Assembly: GCF_000208925.1 (NCBI RefSeq)
Contig: NW_001914862.1
Coordinates: 1-64,000, forward strand
Direction of reading: 5' to 3'
Length of the DNA: 64,000 bases
Source: Entamoeba histolytica HM-1:IMSS
Taxonomy: Eukaryota; Evosea; Mastigamoebida; Endamoebidae
In this document: one piece after another, positions 61,675 to 64,000 of the stretch
How positions within the stretch are numbered: position 1 is the stretch's first letter
Layout: each line of letters begins with the position of its first letter
The notes under the pieces: generated by a model
Seen by the model: only the letters and a program-made list of their open reading frames with translations
Database searches by the model: none
What the model was told of the DNA's origin: nothing
Translations under genes and position numbers: made by a program

Positions 61675-63696
61675 ATGGCACGAGAGATATTTATTGAAAG
61701 ATTTAATAAATTATCTAGAACTTCAACATATGAATCAATTACAAATGACATTAATGACTATTTTTTTTCAAAAAAATCAAATTTTATTGAACAACTTATT
61801 CCTGCAATTGTTAAAGAAAAATATGATGTTATTAAATACACAAGAATATGTCAATTTATAGATGCTTTTATTTTTAAATATAAAACATTTACGGTTGCCC
61901 ATATTGCTGCCATTGTATTTCTTTTACTTGATCCATCTAAAAACTTAAAAGTTAAGAGAAGTGATACTTCAAAATATTTTACTAAAACATCAAAAGCAAA
62001 CTCAAAAAAATTAAAGAGACTAGAAAAAGAAACTGGTGTTGATAGTAATGGTTTATATAGTATTGATGAATTTATTTCATTATATGAAAATGTTAATGAA
62101 GTTCAATTAGACTCATCTACAGTTAAACAATGTATTTTAGATTGGTCATTTAAATCGTTGTTTGATCAATATGCTAAAGGAAAAAGTTATATTAGTGATA
62201 GCGATGTACTTGAAGGATTACAAAAACAATTTAAAATTAAAGAACATGTGAATGCTTTAAAAGTAGTGATTAGACTAATGGATACGTCCCGTGTACATAA
62301 ATTTAAACTGTATGAATTTAATGAGTTATGTCTTCAAATTGCTTTTGTAGAACAGAAAGTTGGAATTAATATTTTTTCATTAAATGTTATTTCATTTAGA
62401 CTACTTGACAATGAATATAATGGATTTTTAACATTACAAAAATATTCAAGGTTTCTTCAAAAATCTGGCTTTGATATTAAAAAAGATAATGTTAAAAAAT
62501 CTATTAAAGAACTTGACAGCAATGGTGATGGTGTTCTTCAAATTGATGAATTTATTCATGTAAGTAATGGATTATGCACATCTAAAATACCAGATTCTTT
62601 CTTTAATAATTTAAGAGCAAGAAATCAAACTGATTTAAAGTATGACAGTGAACAACCTCAAAATATGAGAACTACAATTCAAATATTAAGAAATGATAAT
62701 ATTAAAAAAGAAAAGAATTGTAATTTAATAAGAACATCAATTACAAGTGATGAATATTCTAAACTATTTGATGAGTTATGTCCAAGTCATAAAATGAATA
62801 TGGATAGTCTTAGAAGTGCTTTAATAACTGTTATTGGAGAAACAAACACACAAGCATTAAGAACTGCTCTACCAGTTATATTTAATGTTGGAAATATTAA
62901 CTGTGATGGATACTTAGATAAAGAAGAATTTATTATTTTAATGACTCCAATTGGAAAATGTATGAAAAATAAAGTAATTACTGAAAGAGACATGTATGAA
63001 GTATTTTTTCATTGTGTTGATGGTGATCATGATGGTTTAATTAATAGTCAAGAAGTCTCATTTTTGGTTCAACAAATAGATGGAGATACATTAACTGAAG
63101 AAGAAGCAAATGACCTAATTAGAACATATGATGAAGCAGGAAAAAAAGAATTAAATTTGGAAGAATACTTATGTTATTTTATGCAATTGGATGAAATTAA
63201 ATTAGATGATTCAGAAGAAATAAAACAAGAAAAAATGAAACGACAAATTGCTAAAACCTTTAGACTAATTGATAAGGATTATTCTAAGTCAATAGAATAT
63301 GATGAAGTATTAAATTATGTTATTAATACAGTTGGACAAATATCACAGACTAATAAAATTTGTCTTAGTACAATGTTTTATGTTTGTGACGTTGATGAAA
63401 ATAAGTCATTAGATCCTAACGAATTCTTTCAATTTTATTACTTATTTGAATATTATGTTGATGAAAATGGGGAATTTGATTATGTCTCTATTTATGTTGA
63501 ACTCTTTGATATGCTTGATGTTAAAAATGAAAAAATACTACCACGATATATTGTTGATAAATTATTAGAAAAAATTGGTCGTCCTGAGTCGATTTTAAAT
63601 TTCATGATTAAGTATGACTTAAACAAAAAAGACTTCATTCAAATAAATGAATTTGTCTTAGCTTTCTGTGGTAAGTCTCTTGATGATGGTATTTAG
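61675..63696 (+). CDS. Large multi-EF-hand calcium-binding protein
   Basis: A 673-residue intronless protein with at least five EF-hand loops: DSNGDGVLQIDE (281), NVGNINCDGYLD (near 405, weaker), DGDHDGLINSQE (449), DKDYSKSIEYDE (533) and DVDENKSLDPNE (572). DSNGLYSIDE near 123 may be a sixth, degenerate one. No signal peptide or membrane helix. The loop with Asp at positions 1, 3, 5 and Glu at 12 (281, 449) should bind calcium. Entamoeba has an unusually large set of such proteins; partner and process cannot be read from sequence. Confidence 0.88.
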   Translation: MAREIFIERFNKLSRTSTYESITNDINDYFFSKKSNFIEQLIPAIVKEKYDVIKYTRICQFIDAFIFKYKTFTVAHIAAIVFLLLDPSKNLKVKRSDTSKYFTKTSKANSKKLKRLEKETGVDSNGLYSIDEFISLYENVNEVQLDSSTVKQCILDWSFKSLFDQYAKGKSYISDSDVLEGLQKQFKIKEHVNALKVVIRLMDTSRVHKFKLYEFNELCLQIAFVEQKVGINIFSLNVISFRLLDNEYNGFLTLQKYSRFLQKSGFDIKKDNVKKSIKELDSNGDGVLQIDEFIHVSNGLCTSKIPDSFFNNLRARNQTDLKYDSEQPQNMRTTIQILRNDNIKKEKNCNLIRTSITSDEYSKLFDELCPSHKMNMDSLRSALITVIGETNTQALRTALPVIFNVGNINCDGYLDKEEFIILMTPIGKCMKNKVITERDMYEVFFHCVDGDHDGLINSQEVSFLVQQIDGDTLTEEEANDLIRTYDEAGKKELNLEEYLCYFMQLDEIKLDDSEEIKQEKMKRQIAKTFRLIDKDYSKSIEYDEVLNYVINTVGQISQTNKICLSTMFYVCDVDENKSLDPNEFFQFYYLFEYYVDENGEFDYVSIYVELFDMLDVKNEKILPRYIVDKLLEKIGRPESILNFMIKYDLNKKDFIQINEFVLAFCGKSLDDGI

Positions 63697-63751
63697 GCAA
63701 GACTTTTTGTTTTAAACAAACACTAAAAGACAACAATGGAAAAAAATTAAT

Positions 63752-64000
63752 TTATTGAACTTCAATCTCTTTACTTTTTTGACTTTCAACAGATGAACGG
63801 TATTCAAATACATACTCATTACTAATTGTAATAGGTTTACTTTGTAATTCTTTTGAATATAAAAAAAGAAAGTTATCTAAAGCAATTTTTTTTTGTGCTT
63901 TATATTCATTAAATATTTTATTTTCAATTTCAGCTGAGAAATAATTATTAATTTTTAATTCATTTAAAAAATTGAAATAAACAAACTTCCTTGAATAAAC
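63752..64000 (-). CDS. Partial C-terminus of a gene cut by the window edge
   Basis: Minus-strand frame open from the window edge (64000) to a TAA at 63754-63752, 82 codons plus stop. The product ends EYRSSVESQKSKEIEVQ and has a normal composition, so it is a real 3' end. A GTTTGT donor-like sequence about 17 bases inside the edge and a CTCAG acceptor-like sequence lie 53 bases apart, so a spliced alternative is possible. No family recognised. Convergent with the EF-hand gene, 55 bases apart. Confidence 0.65.
   Translation of the reverse strand, partial: VYSRKFVYFNFLNELKINNYFSAEIENKIFNEYKAQKKIALDNFLFLYSKELQSKPITISNEYVFEYRSSVESQKSKEIEVQ

Noticed and set aside
1..64000. tRNA gene arrays, typical of Entamoeba
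   Set aside because: I looked for the conserved GTTCRANNC box and cloverleaf arms by eye and found no convincing tRNA; a scan with a tRNA finder would be decisive.

Overview
The window is nuclear DNA of an amoebozoan of the genus Entamoeba, most likely close to E. histolytica or E. dispar. The signs are a very A+T-rich genome with short intergenic gaps, many tiny introns (46 to 131 bases) that almost all begin GTTTGT and end TAG, a Jacob-type cyst-wall chitin-binding lectin, fragments of an EhLINE-like retrotransposon, and ribosomal genes with a GAAC element just upstream of the start codon. TAA, TAG and TGA all act as stops.

Layout. 1-2.5 kb: A+T-rich, no supportable gene. 2.5-12.1 kb: PH/AGC (Akt-like) kinase, a CIAO1-like WD40 protein whose four exons I reconstructed, an unknown membrane protein, a Jacob-type lectin with long pentapeptide arrays, two unknown proteins and an Arg/Ser-rich protein. 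12.1-17.1 kb: one unknown two-exon gene between long gaps. 17.1-24.9 kb: eS30, PRL-type phosphatase, TPR protein, PROPPIN-like protein, uS7, an unknown gene, EMG1, RNA polymerase I subunit RPA12, and a 67-residue two-exon gene. 25.1-37.1 kb: a DFD-type AGC kinase, importin-alpha-like protein, ZNHIT2-like protein, a five-exon unknown gene, a PH-RhoGAP protein without the catalytic arginine, a coiled-coil protein, a polytopic membrane protein, an AlkD-like HEAT protein and a Par14-type parvulin.

37.1-41.8 kb is an accessory island: two decayed LINE 3' ends in tail-to-tail orientation, then degenerate A+T-rich DNA with a possible trace of a DDE transposase. 41.8-64 kb is dense again: UMP-CMP/adenylate kinase, Cys-rich membrane protein, YbaK-like editing protein with a four-base first coding exon, RhoGEF, eL32, TMA16-like, UVRAG-like, an unknown gene, uL16, calmodulin-like protein, eL39, chitin synthase, FKBP-TPR, DYRK-like kinase, TLDc-like protein, NXT1-like NTF2 protein, ISWI remodeller, multi-EF-hand protein, and the 3' end of a further gene.

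Shared themes. A chitin synthase and a chitin-binding lectin lie about 42 kb apart, both needed for the cyst wall. EMG1, TMA16, RPA12 and five ribosomal protein genes serve ribosome making. A PROPPIN-like and a UVRAG-like protein point to PI3P membrane traffic or autophagy. RhoGEF, RhoGAP-like, PH-kinase and EF-hand proteins are signalling genes. I inferred 18 introns from donor/acceptor sequence plus reading-frame and family continuity; none was checked against transcripts.
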